From a bacterium (GTDB lineage: Bacteria; JACRDZ01; JAQUKH01): 64,000 nt of DNA. The notes below the pieces were generated by a model that saw only the letters and a program-made list of their open reading frames with translations, was not told where the DNA came from and did not search any database. Shown here one piece after another: positions 50,611 through 61,147 of the stretch; within the stretch, counting starts at the first letter, position 1, and each line of letters starts with the position of its first letter. The DNA lies in the NCBI GenBank assembly GCA_028719205.1, contig JAQUKH010000002.1, forward strand, positions 32,828-96,827, written 5' to 3'. The position numbers and the translations under genes are program-made.

Positions 50611-51720
50611 TTATTTTATTAGAATAATTTTAACGATCTCCGAGTGTGAAAAGAGCCTCATTACCGGGCCCCAGACTCCGGTTCCGTAAGTTGTATAAAT
50701 ATACGATGAGTTTTTGCGGTATAGGCCGTTTGGATATTTATAAAATAATTGGACAAGTAAATCCATAGGAGGAATTTGCCCGGCATGGGTGTGTCCGGAA
50801 AGTTGCAGATCAAAATCATATCCCTTGTATTTTTCGGAAACATCCGGTTGATGTGAGAGGAGTATGATCGGTTTACCAGGGTCACAACCCTCCATCGCGG
50901 ATCTAATATCTGTTCCCTGCCCTGAATAATTCTTCCCAGTGTCATCATCAACACCAACTAATTCAATGTTACCTGCAATTGTAACCTTTTTGTTCCTTAA
51001 AAGTACTATATTGGAATTTTTGGCAACCTGCAGGAATTTATCGATACCCGCGTAATATTCATGATTTCCCGTGATCCCATAAACTCCGTATTTGGATCTT
51101 AATCCGCTCAATGTTTCGCAAAATCCGTTAAACGCGCACAGATCTGCGTCTATCAAATCTCCGGTGATAACGATCAGATCAGGATTTTCCCTGTTCGCAG
51201 CATCAACTATATTATCCAGCCATTCTTTTGACCTGAAGGAATTAAAATGCAGATCTGAAAGCTGGATGATCGAAAATCCGGACAGGCTTTCCGTTAATTT
51301 CGGGATTTTTATTTCCAGTCTTTTCATTATTGGTTTTCTGGCCCCGTTATAGATGGAATATAAAGAAATGAAAAATAAAATGACAAGAGTAAAAACAGCC
51401 GAGGCCTGTTTTAAAGAAGGATCGTGAAATAAGATCAGAAACAGGTCCCTGAACAAAAAAAGCGTGAACGCTATAGAAATAACACCCAGCCAGGTTGTTC
51501 CCGCGTAATAAAACGGCTTTCCCCAGGGTACCTTATACCTGCTTAGCGTTTCCATTATAATAAATAAAAGGCTGAAGGCCAAAAAGGCTGATCCAAGATA
51601 AAACCGGGCCATATCGGAAAGCAATAAACCATCGGCGACCCGGCTGTAGACATAATAATGTATAATAAAAAATATAGAGAAAAATATCGTAAAAAATATT
51701 GGGAAAATTATTTTATTCAT
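50611..51720 (-). CDS. Membrane-associated metallophosphoesterase
   Basis: N-terminal TMs; QLSDLHFNS, VITGDLIDAD, GITGNHEYY, LSHQPD, LSGHTHAGQ. Confidence 0.95.
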   Translation of the reverse strand: MNKIIFPIFFTIFFSIFFIIHYYVYSRVADGLLLSDMARFYLGSAFLAFSLLFIIMETLSRYKVPWGKPFYYAGTTWLGVISIAFTLFLFRDLFLILFHDPSLKQASAVFTLVILFFISLYSIYNGARKPIMKRLEIKIPKLTESLSGFSIIQLSDLHFNSFRSKEWLDNIVDAANRENPDLIVITGDLIDADLCAFNGFCETLSGLRSKYGVYGITGNHEYYAGIDKFLQVAKNSNIVLLRNKKVTIAGNIELVGVDDDTGKNYSGQGTDIRSAMEGCDPGKPIILLSHQPDVSEKYKGYDFDLQLSGHTHAGQIPPMDLLVQLFYKYPNGLYRKNSSYIYTTYGTGVWGPVMRLFSHSEIVKIILIK

Positions 51721-51728
51721 TTTTGCCC

Positions 51729-54700
51729 TTAAGCTGGGCCTCTTATTAGATTCGTCAATTTGGTTTTTAACTTTGCGTGCATTCTCTCATAAAGATTATA
51801 TAAAACCGGGATAATAAAAAGGGTAAGTATTGTGGAAAACATAAGCCCGCCGATAGTAACGACCGCAAGGGGTTTGTAAAATTCTACTCCGGCGCCGATC
51901 CCCAGTGCCATAGGCAGCATTCCAAGCACGGTAGTTAATGTGGTCATGAATATCGGGCGCATCCTTGTTTTTCCTGAATAGATAAGGGCGTCTAACATTT
52001 TCATACCTTCTTTTCTGCTTACATGGATAAAGTCAACCAAAAGGATCGCGTTGTTGACTACTATCCCGGCAAGCATTATGATCCCGATCATTGCCGTTAC
52101 GCTTAGATTATCCCTTGATATCCAAAGGCCCAGCATAACACCGATTGCCGCCATGGGCATGGTAAACATTATAAGAAAAGGATGGCCGAAAGATTCAAAC
52201 TGGGCGGCCATTACCATATAGACGAGAACCAGTGATTCCAAAAGGGCGATCATGAGATATTTGAAAGCCTCCATCATCTGTTCGCTTGACCCTCCGTATT
52301 TCCAAACATACCCGGATGGAAGATCCAGGTTATCAAGGATGCCGGTTTTATTCTTATTGCTTATTTTTTGCATTATGTCGCCCAGTGCCATTCCTTCTTT
52401 AAGATTGGCGTTAACCGAGGCAGTCCTTATCTGGTTTTCACGTTCGATTTTTATTGGCCCGGTTGCCTGTGTAATATCAGCTACATCCCCGAGAGTAAAA
52501 TTTCTGGCCAGCGGTATGGTTTTCAAAACGGAAATATTTTCCCTGTATTTATCGTTAAGTTTAACCCTTATATCAATTTCATCATTTTTGTCCCACATGG
52601 TTGAAGCTACCTGGCCGTCAATGCTGGTCTGTAGCAGATTTGCGATTTGATTTGTATTAAGGCCGAGGTCTGACGTTTTTGCCCTGTTGAGTTTTACCTG
52701 GACTTCAGGCAGGTTTTCTTTCAGGGATATATTAAAATCCACGAGGCCGGGTATTTTTTTAATACGGCTGTCAATGTCTTCCGTAATTTTTTTCACGACA
52801 GAAATATCGTCGCCGATAATTTTAATGGAAAGGTCACTTTCCCCCCCATGTCCTCCTCCCTGGCCGGACATTCTTTTGATCTCAGCTCGGGCTTCCGGGA
52901 AATTTTTTGTCTTATTCTGGAGGTCTGAAACTATTTCAGTAAGTAAACGGCCTTTACTTTCATCAACTTTTATGGTCATATTGATATTTTGCGGCGCGAC
53001 ATTAACCGCGTAAGTAGTTATTTCCTTATAGCCGGCAAGAATTTCTTCCATCTGGCGGGCAAGATCATTGGTTACTTTCAAGCTTGTTCCGGGAGGGAGT
53101 TCGATTTTTCCGCTGATAATTTTCTGTTTACTTGGCGGAAAAAACTGCATTCCGGGTTTAAAAGTTAAACTCAAAATAAAAAATAAAAACAAAATAAAAA
53201 GCGCGGAAAATTGCCTGCGTTTTTTGGCGAGAAGCCAGTGCATGGCTATTTCATAAAGTTCAAGGATCTTGAATCCCATAACATAGCGGTATTTAAAAAT
53301 AACAAAACTGATCCCGAAAAATATCGCGGAGATTACAGGGCCGTAACCCATCAATTTATAACATAAGAGCAGGCTGATAATACCTGCCGTCCAGCGGGTT
53401 ATTTTAAATATTTTTTCCTCGCGGGGCGTTATATGTTCTTTCTTTTTCTTTCCTTTATAGAGGATAGCCGTCGCCATAGGGACAAGTGTATAAGCCACAA
53501 TTGTTGAGAAAAGCAGTGAAAAAACGATAGAAAAAGAAAGGTCATAAAAAAGCTGCCCGGTTATTCCTTTGACAAACGCGATCGGCAGGAATACAACGAC
53601 GGTTGTAAGTGTTGATGATAAAATAGGCAGGGCGACTTCCGCGGTGCCGTCAATCGTTGCCTGCACAGGGTCTTCCTTCATGCCGATATGCCGGAACGTG
53701 TTTTCAAGGACTACGATCGAGTTATCAACAACCATTCCGATCCCGAGAGCCAGTCCCGCGAGAGTCAGTATATTTAATGAAATATGATTAAGATAAAGAA
53801 GCGCGAGCGTTGATAACACGGAATATGGTATAGAAATAGATATTATTGAAGTACTTCTCCAGTCGGTCAGAAAAAGAAAGAGTATCAGGATCGCGAGAAC
53901 GGATCCGCTCACTGCGCTGTCCTTTACCATCGCGAGCGAATCGCGGATATATTCCGCCTGGTCAAATGTAATATCTAATGAGACACCGGCGGGAAGGACT
54001 TTTTTCAGTTCATCAAGCCTTTTAGTTATTTCATCACTGATCTTCGCGGTATTTCCGCTGCTTTCTTTAAAGACGAGAAGCCCCACACTGTCGCGTTTAT
54101 TGATCCTGGAATAGCTTCGCTGTTCCTTGAAATCATCAATTACATCGGCGATGTCTGAGAGATAGATCGGTGTTTTATTCCTGTTGGCCACGATCAGCTT
54201 TTTTAATTCAGCGGGGGAGTTAAATTCACCCAGGGTCCGGATAAGAAACTCCGTTTTTTCCTGGTCGATCCTTCCCGCGCGTAAATTCAGATTTTCTCGT
54301 TTGATCGAGGATACTATCTCATCAAGTGAAATGTTATAAGCGAGAAGTTTTTTTGCCTCGACAGAAACTTTTATCTCTCTTTCCTTTCCACCGGTTATTT
54401 CAACCGAGGCTACGCCCGGGATCCTTTCCAGTGAGGTTTTTATAACATCCTCAGCGGTTTTTCTGAGTTCGCTTGGAGACTGCGAACCGTAGATATTAAA
54501 CCAGATGATCGGCCATGATGTGGGATCAAACCTTTGGATAATCGGCTTGTCCGCTCCCTGAGGAAGTATGTTCTTGACTTTATCGATCTGCTCCCGGATA
54601 TCCATTGCTGCAATATCCATATTTTTTCCGTATTCATATTCGATCATGATGTTGGATACACCTTCCATGGAAGTGGAAGTGATCTTTTTCAGGTCTTTCA

Positions 54701-54923
54701 TCTTGGAAAAAGTTTCCTCGAGAGGTTTGGATATAAGCTTTTCCATTTCCTCAGGGCCTGTTCCCGAATATGAAGTTGAAACTATTAACTGGGGGATATT
54801 GATATCCGGAAGCATATCAACAGGCATCTGGAAAACAGAAAACAAACCGAACATGACAGGGATGATCAATATCATCGAAATAGTTACAGGATGTCTTACT
54901 GAAAATTCAATTAATTTTTTCAT
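51729..54923 (-). CDS. RND efflux transporter permease (HAE1/AcrB-like)
   Basis: LGIGMVVDNSIVVLEN, LPIAFVKGITGQLF, MLAGIVVNNAILLVDF. Confidence 0.97.
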   Translation of the reverse strand: MKKLIEFSVRHPVTISMILIIPVMFGLFSVFQMPVDMLPDINIPQLIVSTSYSGTGPEEMEKLISKPLEETFSKMKDLKKITSTSMEGVSNIMIEYEYGKNMDIAAMDIREQIDKVKNILPQGADKPIIQRFDPTSWPIIWFNIYGSQSPSELRKTAEDVIKTSLERIPGVASVEITGGKEREIKVSVEAKKLLAYNISLDEIVSSIKRENLNLRAGRIDQEKTEFLIRTLGEFNSPAELKKLIVANRNKTPIYLSDIADVIDDFKEQRSYSRINKRDSVGLLVFKESSGNTAKISDEITKRLDELKKVLPAGVSLDITFDQAEYIRDSLAMVKDSAVSGSVLAILILFLFLTDWRSTSIISISIPYSVLSTLALLYLNHISLNILTLAGLALGIGMVVDNSIVVLENTFRHIGMKEDPVQATIDGTAEVALPILSSTLTTVVVFLPIAFVKGITGQLFYDLSFSIVFSLLFSTIVAYTLVPMATAILYKGKKKKEHITPREEKIFKITRWTAGIISLLLCYKLMGYGPVISAIFFGISFVIFKYRYVMGFKILELYEIAMHWLLAKKRRQFSALFILFLFFILSLTFKPGMQFFPPSKQKIISGKIELPPGTSLKVTNDLARQMEEILAGYKEITTYAVNVAPQNINMTIKVDESKGRLLTEIVSDLQNKTKNFPEARAEIKRMSGQGGGHGGESDLSIKIIGDDISVVKKITEDIDSRIKKIPGLVDFNISLKENLPEVQVKLNRAKTSDLGLNTNQIANLLQTSIDGQVASTMWDKNDEIDIRVKLNDKYRENISVLKTIPLARNFTLGDVADITQATGPIKIERENQIRTASVNANLKEGMALGDIMQKISNKNKTGILDNLDLPSGYVWKYGGSSEQMMEAFKYLMIALLESLVLVYMVMAAQFESFGHPFLIMFTMPMAAIGVMLGLWISRDNLSVTAMIGIIMLAGIVVNNAILLVDFIHVSRKEGMKMLDALIYSGKTRMRPIFMTTLTTVLGMLPMALGIGAGVEFYKPLAVVTIGGLMFSTILTLFIIPVLYNLYERMHAKLKTKLTNLIRGPA

Positions 54924-56344
54924 TACTGAACAACCTCAATTTTGGCGCTGTCAAATAAATTAATTGCGCCTTTTATGACTATCTTATCTTTTGAAGATAT
55001 CCCTGCCAGGATTTCAACTTTTTCTTCAGTTATTAAACCAGTTTTAACCGGTTTGAATTGGGCTGAATCGCCGTTAACAATATAAACACCTTTTATGTTA
55101 TCTCTTTCAATGATACTTTCAGGCGGAAGAATATAGGTGTTATTCCGTTCTTCCGTAACTATTTCTATCTGCGCGAACATACCGGGCCGGAGGATTTGAG
55201 ATTCATTGGGAATCAGTATTTCGACTTTGCTGGTCCGGTCTTTTTCATCCACGCCGGGCGCGATATTTACTATATAACCCGTAAAAATTTGATTTTTATA
55301 CGCATCAAGTTTAATTTCAGCCTTTTGCTTAAGCCTGAGATATCTGAGGTAATTTTCTGAAGTATTTACTTCGATTTTGACGCTTGAAAAGTCAGCGATC
55401 GAGAAAACCTTGGAATCCTTAGGCGCGTTTTCACCTATATTTATAAATTTTTTCATGACTGAGCCCGCGAAAGGCGCTTTTACTTCTGTGTCTTTCAATG
55501 CCTTTTCCGCGACGTCAAACCTTGCCTGTGCGTCTTTTAAGTTCGCGCTCGCTGATTTCAGGTCCTTATACCATACTTTCCCTTTATTCTGGATATCCGC
55601 CAGTTCAAACGCGGCTTCCGCTTTTTCAACCTGAGCTTCCGCTTTGTCAATATCTTCTTTACGCGCGCCCTTGACTAAAATATTATACTGTTCAGATATC
55701 GCGTTAAATCTTGATTCGCTTGTTTTTAGCTGGGTATCCGCTTTTTCCCACTCCTGGGGGGAAATAAGTTTTTCTTCCCACATGCCTTTCATGCGGGCAT
55801 AATCATTTTTAGCCTGTTTGTATAATGACTCAGCGGAGTTTTTTTCAGCTTCGAGTTGTTTAAGCTCCTCCGGCCGGGCACCTGTTTTTAAAATTTCCAG
55901 GTTTGCCTTCGCGGTTTTAAGGTTGGCTTCAGCGTCTTTTAATTGAGTTGAAATCCTTTTTTCTGCCGTCTGTTGTTCATATTCGTATCGCGCTGTCGCG
56001 CCGATCAGCAATGCCTCCGCGCCTTCTTTTTCTTTTTTAGCGTTAAAATCGTCGATTTTCAAGAGGACTTGATCTTTGGAAACTTTATCTCCTTCCTCGA
56101 CAAGTATTTCCTTAACTTCACCGCTGACCTTCGCAATGATATTTGCCTCGGCAATTCCTTTTACATTTCCGGAGGCAGAAATAATGTTTCTTATTGAGCC
56201 TTTTTCCATGTTTCCGGCAAATACCGGGATATGTTTTGTTTTTTCAGAAGCCAAGCCTGTGTCCATATTTTCCTTCTGCTTTCCGTTTTTACAGGAAACA
56301 GAAAGAAAAATTATACAAAAAATTATGATCAGGTTTCTTTTCAT
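54923..56344 (-). CDS. RND efflux periplasmic adaptor subunit
   Basis: Lipoprotein-like N-terminus (IIFLSVSCKNG), ISASGNVKGIAEANIIAKVSGEVKEILVEEGDKVSKDQVLLKID; start at 56344 preferred over 56359. Confidence 0.93.
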   Translation of the reverse strand: MKRNLIIIFCIIFLSVSCKNGKQKENMDTGLASEKTKHIPVFAGNMEKGSIRNIISASGNVKGIAEANIIAKVSGEVKEILVEEGDKVSKDQVLLKIDDFNAKKEKEGAEALLIGATARYEYEQQTAEKRISTQLKDAEANLKTAKANLEILKTGARPEELKQLEAEKNSAESLYKQAKNDYARMKGMWEEKLISPQEWEKADTQLKTSESRFNAISEQYNILVKGARKEDIDKAEAQVEKAEAAFELADIQNKGKVWYKDLKSASANLKDAQARFDVAEKALKDTEVKAPFAGSVMKKFINIGENAPKDSKVFSIADFSSVKIEVNTSENYLRYLRLKQKAEIKLDAYKNQIFTGYIVNIAPGVDEKDRTSKVEILIPNESQILRPGMFAQIEIVTEERNNTYILPPESIIERDNIKGVYIVNGDSAQFKPVKTGLITEEKVEILAGISSKDKIVIKGAINLFDSAKIEVVQ

Positions 56345-56355
56345 GATAAATCCTC

Positions 56356-57654
56356 TCATTTGGAGATTAAAGGTATTCCGACTGTTTTCTCCAATTTTGC
56401 AATTGCTATTATATAATCGTAATCCGCCGAAATTTTGTTTGTCTTTGCCTCAAAAAGCGCGGTGTATGCCTCTAATACATCTGTATTAGACACGAGGCCT
56501 TTTTGATACCTCTTTTGATTCAGATTAAAATTTTCGGAGGCGATGTTTAAAATTTTCTTATTAACATTAACCAACTCCTGTATTTCTTTGATCTTCATAA
56601 AAGATTTCTCAGCTTCCAGGGTGATAGATTGTTGAAGCTGCCATAACCTTTGTCTTGTCTGCTCAAGATTATATGAAGCTTCTTTTATTTCCGCCCTGGT
56701 AAAGCCGCCGTTGAAAAGATTAATATCAAACGTTATTCCAACAGCCCAGGAGTCATTTTTTGGCATAAAAGTTGCGTCAGTCCATGAGTAATTAGCATTC
56801 GCGGAGACCTTTGGCCAGAACCCTGACCGTGCCAGTGTCACATATTCCTGCGCGATAAGAAGGTCATCTTTTATTTTTTTTAGCGAGGGACGGCTATTCA
56901 ATGTTTCTTTCTGGTAGAAATCAAGATCAGCGAGATCAAAATTAACGGATCTGGTATCTTCTTCTATTTTAACAGGGTCATCTATGTTTAATCCAAGGGT
57001 AAGGTTAAAATTTTTCTGCGCCAGTATTTTATTTTGCCGCGCGATCAAAAGATTTTTTTCCGCTTTTACTGATTCCATTTCTGCCTGAAGCACGTCAGTT
57101 TCTATTACCATCCCGTTTTTAAAAAGGGCCTGGGCGTTTTTAAGATGGTCCTTCATCAGTTCTAACGCGTTTTCCTGAAGTTCGACCATTTTCCCTGAAC
57201 GCAGTAAATTATAAAAATCCTCCTTAACTTTTAAGGTAAGCATGTTTTTTTCTTCCGAAAGGTTATTTTCCTTTGAGTCGATATTTATTTTTGCCTGTTT
57301 CAATAAAACGAAAGTCCTGCGGTTAAAAAGAGGCTGATTGAGGCTTACCTGGTTTAAGTAATTTTCCTCCTGGCCTATTGTTACAAAAGTTCCCTGGAAT
57401 TCGGTTTGAGCGAGTAAACCGTTATGGGTATAATTCGCCTTCGCGTTTATTTCTGGAAGGCAGACAGCGATAGCTTTGTCAATGTTCAAGTTGGCAAGTT
57501 CAACATCGATCTTTGCCGCTTGAAAGAGTTTGTTTTGTTTGTAGGCAATTTGTAAACATTCCTCAAGCGTTAATTTTTTTTCTTCGGCGGATAAAATATT
57601 TGAGAAGCAGGTTAATAGAATAAAAACACATATTAATTTTTTCATTTTTGGCAT
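56356..57654 (-). CDS. TolC family outer membrane protein
   Basis: LTLEECLQIAYKQNKLFQAAKIDVELANLNIDKA; repeated coiled-coil TolC architecture. Confidence 0.93.
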   Translation of the reverse strand: MPKMKKLICVFILLTCFSNILSAEEKKLTLEECLQIAYKQNKLFQAAKIDVELANLNIDKAIAVCLPEINAKANYTHNGLLAQTEFQGTFVTIGQEENYLNQVSLNQPLFNRRTFVLLKQAKINIDSKENNLSEEKNMLTLKVKEDFYNLLRSGKMVELQENALELMKDHLKNAQALFKNGMVIETDVLQAEMESVKAEKNLLIARQNKILAQKNFNLTLGLNIDDPVKIEEDTRSVNFDLADLDFYQKETLNSRPSLKKIKDDLLIAQEYVTLARSGFWPKVSANANYSWTDATFMPKNDSWAVGITFDINLFNGGFTRAEIKEASYNLEQTRQRLWQLQQSITLEAEKSFMKIKEIQELVNVNKKILNIASENFNLNQKRYQKGLVSNTDVLEAYTALFEAKTNKISADYDYIIAIAKLEKTVGIPLISK

Positions 57655-58250
57655 CCTGTCAGGATAAAATTATATAGAAAGGAAATATCATCTTTTTTAT
57701 TTCTATGGGACTTGCATATGCCTAAGACATTGGACATAAGGAGGCTATGAGTAGTTCCCATGATTGTGATAGCAGTTTTATGAGTGTCCGCTTTTTTAAG
57801 CAATCCTTTTTCTATTCCCTCCCGAATAATTTCCGCGATGATATTTGCCTGCAGCTCATGTTTTTTTAATATTTTTTCCCTGAATTTTGGCAGTATGTTT
57901 TCAATATCAGGGCCTTGGTTATTAAAAAAAAGACGGCATATGTCAGTGTGTTTTTGGTGGAAATCGACTTCGAGTTTAATGATCTCAAGTATTTTTTTAA
58001 GCGGGTCTATGGGCTGTTCTTTTATCTCAATAAGGTATTTATGAAATTCAACATAACCTTCTTCAAGAAGGGAGAAAAACAGGTCTTCTTTATTTTTAAA
58101 GTAAAGATAAATTGTTCCTTTGGCCAGTCCCGCAGTTTTAGCTATCATATCAACAGTTGTCAAAAAATATCCGTGTTTGGCAAACACTTTGCGTGCCGTT
58201 TTTATAATTACCTTTCTTCGTTTTTCTTTTTTTTCTTCTGTCTGTCTCAT
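57642..58250 (-). CDS. TetR/AcrR family transcriptional regulator
   Basis: IIKTARKVFAKHGYFLTTVDMIAKTAGLAKGTIYLYFKNKEDLFFSLL. Confidence 0.96.
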   Translation of the reverse strand: MRQTEEKKEKRRKVIIKTARKVFAKHGYFLTTVDMIAKTAGLAKGTIYLYFKNKEDLFFSLLEEGYVEFHKYLIEIKEQPIDPLKKILEIIKLEVDFHQKHTDICRLFFNNQGPDIENILPKFREKILKKHELQANIIAEIIREGIEKGLLKKADTHKTAITIMGTTHSLLMSNVLGICKSHRNKKDDISFLYNFILTGCQK

Positions 58251-58268
58251 TAATTTTCTCTTAAGGAT

Positions 58269-58293
58269 GGGCGCGATAAATTACGCCTCTGCA
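58269..58293. repeat. REP-like palindrome, degraded copy 2
   Basis: GGGCGCGATAAATTACGCCTCTGCA aligns position for position with copy 1 at 49212 (20/25 by eye). Confidence 0.5.
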
Positions 58294-58296
58294 AAT

Positions 58297-58346
58297 AATG
58301 ACTGACTGGTCATTCAGGATTATAACATTACTTTTATGGCTGTCAA
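58297..58346 (-). promoter_or_regulatory. Promoter and TetR-type operator for the tetR-tolC-RND operon
   Basis: Minus strand: TTGACA - 16 nt - TATAAT, then AATGACCAGTCAGTCATT (TGAC-N6-GTCA) just downstream of the -10. Confidence 0.75.
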
Positions 58347-58355
58347 GATATTTAT

Positions 58356-60110
58356 TTAGCCAAACACCTTAGATAACCCCGACCACATGTAGAAGAAAAT
58401 GACGCGGAGAAATTTCGGGGCGCGGACATTGAATATCATTATGGACCATTCAAGGTCTTTCATGTTGCAGGTGGTTGAGCGGCTGTATTTATCCATATGG
58501 CGTTTCATGCTTTGGAGTTTATTGTTTCTTTCCGTTTCATCTTTTATAGTCAAAACTTTGTCGATCTCTTTGGAAAACGCGTATGCCTCTAGTATTTTTT
58601 CTTCCTGTTTCTTTGCCTGTTTAGGAGTGAATAAACCATGCTTCAGTTTTATTTTATTCATTCCGAGCGCTGATTCATATGAACTTTCAACTATACCGTC
58701 CCTTGAAAGCCATTTCGTTTCGTAATTTAATATATATTTCCAGCTCGGCTGTAAAAGTGCCTGCCTGTGTTCCTCTAATGTGCGATAAAAAAGTTTATAG
58801 CCGTGCGCCTCGGGATTTTCAAATACCTTGGAGCCGGGATCAAGGAATGGAGAAAGCGGAGATATATAAACGGAAAGTTTTTTGGATTTCGCGAATCTTC
58901 CCAGCAGATAATCACAATAATCCACGGTTCCCATGACTGATTCTTTTGTCTGTTCAGGCAGGCCTATCATGAAGAAAAGGTCGACCCTTCCGACACCTAA
59001 CGCTATGGCATTCTCGATCATGTCTTCTGTTTCTTTATTTGTAAAATGACGGCCGAATAGATTTCTGACGCGTTCATCATGCGATTCGGGAGAAAGCAGT
59101 ATATTAAAACGCGGGATTGCTTCGCTGATATGTATCAGTTCTTCTTTTGTCGGAGGCAGAGACACCTCAAAAATGATCTGGTTGGAAATTTTGAGCCTTT
59201 TAAATTCTTCAAGAAGCTCAAAACTGTATTCTTTCCCGTTAAGAAACAGGTCCCCGATCAATAGCAGCGGTCCGTTGATAAAACGGGTTAAACTTTTTAT
59301 CTCTTCTCCTATATTTTTTGGGGTCCGGTAAACCGCCTTTCGCCTGCCGCAATGTTCTTTGTAAAAATCATTGGAGCCGCCGCAAACATTGCAGTTATAA
59401 TTGCACCCGCGGCTCAAGACAATAGCCGTGACAGGATAATCAACCCACGATGTGAACGGCAAATATCCTGACAAGTCCAGGTCTCTCAACGCGGAGAAGA
59501 AAATGTTTTTATAATCAATTTGTATGTTCTCTAATTCGTCCGGTATATAGCTGAATTTATTATAAATTATTTCTCCCTGCTCGTTTTTCCAGCAGAGATT
59601 CGGTATCTGTTCAAAATTTTTTCCATTTTTTAATGTGGTAATGAGCTGTTCCATAAGGGGTTCCGTAGAATCTCCCCGGAAACAATAATCTATAAAAGGA
59701 TATGCCATTACTTCTTTATGATAATAAGTGGCTGAAATGCCTCCAAAAACTACCTTTGAATAAGGGTGTATTTTTTTTACAAGTTTTGCGACTTCAACGC
59801 TTCCATGCGCGTGGCATAACCAATGAAGATCAATGCCGAATACCCGGCTTTTAATCGAACCTAATAATTTCTCCACATCTAATTTCGGGTCAAGAAGCAT
59901 CTTTACGGCAAGATTGAGTATCCGGACGCGCATACCTTTATTTTTGAGGTGTCTCGCTATTGATCCAAATCCGATCGGATATATCTCAAATATAGAGCTT
60001 GATGGAACTACATCGCTTATGGGGCCGAACATAATAGAAGTTTTACGGAAGTCATATACTGCCGGAGCATGTAAAAGAACCAAATCGTATTTGTAATTAT
60101 TAGCTGACAT
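58356..60110 (-). CDS. B12-binding-domain radical SAM protein
   Basis: VLSRGCNYNCNVCGG; N-terminal B12-like domain (VVFGGISATYYHKEVM...CFRGDSTEPLMEQLI). Confidence 0.9.
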   Translation of the reverse strand: MSANNYKYDLVLLHAPAVYDFRKTSIMFGPISDVVPSSSIFEIYPIGFGSIARHLKNKGMRVRILNLAVKMLLDPKLDVEKLLGSIKSRVFGIDLHWLCHAHGSVEVAKLVKKIHPYSKVVFGGISATYYHKEVMAYPFIDYCFRGDSTEPLMEQLITTLKNGKNFEQIPNLCWKNEQGEIIYNKFSYIPDELENIQIDYKNIFFSALRDLDLSGYLPFTSWVDYPVTAIVLSRGCNYNCNVCGGSNDFYKEHCGRRKAVYRTPKNIGEEIKSLTRFINGPLLLIGDLFLNGKEYSFELLEEFKRLKISNQIIFEVSLPPTKEELIHISEAIPRFNILLSPESHDERVRNLFGRHFTNKETEDMIENAIALGVGRVDLFFMIGLPEQTKESVMGTVDYCDYLLGRFAKSKKLSVYISPLSPFLDPGSKVFENPEAHGYKLFYRTLEEHRQALLQPSWKYILNYETKWLSRDGIVESSYESALGMNKIKLKHGLFTPKQAKKQEEKILEAYAFSKEIDKVLTIKDETERNNKLQSMKRHMDKYSRSTTCNMKDLEWSIMIFNVRAPKFLRVIFFYMWSGLSKVFG

Positions 60111-60228
60111 ATTTATTCATTATATGAATATTTGAAACTATGTCAACAAATTTATTCAATGGTTTAGAAATCGCTTGCTATTAAGTGGAAAATTAGGTAT
60201 ATTATTAAATAATATTTTAAAGGAATAA

Positions 60229-61143
60229 ATGAAAATAAAAATATTTTTTTTAGGATTAATTGCTTTTGTATCTGCATTTTCAGGAGCAGTCCTGGCCTCT
60301 GATCCGGCGGCTAAAGCGGATCCAAATTTACCAAAAATAATAGGTTCCCGCGTTTTGGGATTAGGCGGGGCGTTTACAGCGATAGCAAATGACGCTAATG
60401 CCGTATTTATAAATCCCGCCGGAATTCTTCAGATAAAAGGCGGTTTTCTGGATATGGGTTATAATGCCGCAAGTGATAAAAATTTTTATAGCGCGCACAT
60501 GGGTTTTGCAAATTCTTCGCCTGCGGAGAATGAGGCGGCGGGGCTGGGTTTTTATACCAAAGGAAATAATATCGACCAGGTGAAAGACCGCCAGCATATT
60601 ATTTTAATTTCATTAGCCCAGGCATATACTAAAAATTTTTATTTTGGCGGTAACGCGAAATATATTAAAAATACAAGTGAGAACGAGATAGATATAACCT
60701 CAACAAAAGAATCCGCTTTTAGTTTTGATATAGGCATGCTTTTCACATTGAATGAATTTGTTTCTTTAGGGGTTATGGGTTATGATCTGGGGAAACCGGA
60801 TATTTCTACTAATCCCAGAAAAGTAACAGCGGGATTGGGTTTGAACTTTACACCGGTTATGAATATAGGGTTTGATGTCGATCATTTTGCGCAAAAAGGT
60901 ATATCTCAGCGGGATTATCATGCCGGGATTGATTTTTTACCTCAACAGAGTATGAGCGTTCAGCTTGGATATTATACTGACAAATTAAATAATACAGAGG
61001 CAATTACCGGCGGATTCAGGCTGCAGCTTAAGCAAAAAGACAGAAATGATTATATTGGTTATGCCTATTCTGAGGAACTGCGGGAAGGGTCAGACGGAAA
61101 AATAGAAAAACTTCATTCAGTTGCTATAGGGTTGTTCTACTAA
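60229..61143 (+). CDS. PorV/PorQ-like outer-membrane beta-barrel protein
   Basis: Signal peptide; [32 protein letters not shown]. Confidence 0.75.
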   Translation: MKIKIFFLGLIAFVSAFSGAVLASDPAAKADPNLPKIIGSRVLGLGGAFTAIANDANAVFINPAGILQIKGGFLDMGYNAASDKNFYSAHMGFANSSPAENEAAGLGFYTKGNNIDQVKDRQHIILISLAQAYTKNFYFGGNAKYIKNTSENEIDITSTKESAFSFDIGMLFTLNEFVSLGVMGYDLGKPDISTNPRKVTAGLGLNFTPVMNIGFDVDHFAQKGISQRDYHAGIDFLPQQSMSVQLGYYTDKLNNTEAITGGFRLQLKQKDRNDYIGYAYSEELREGSDGKIEKLHSVAIGLFY

Positions 61144-61147
61144 TTTT

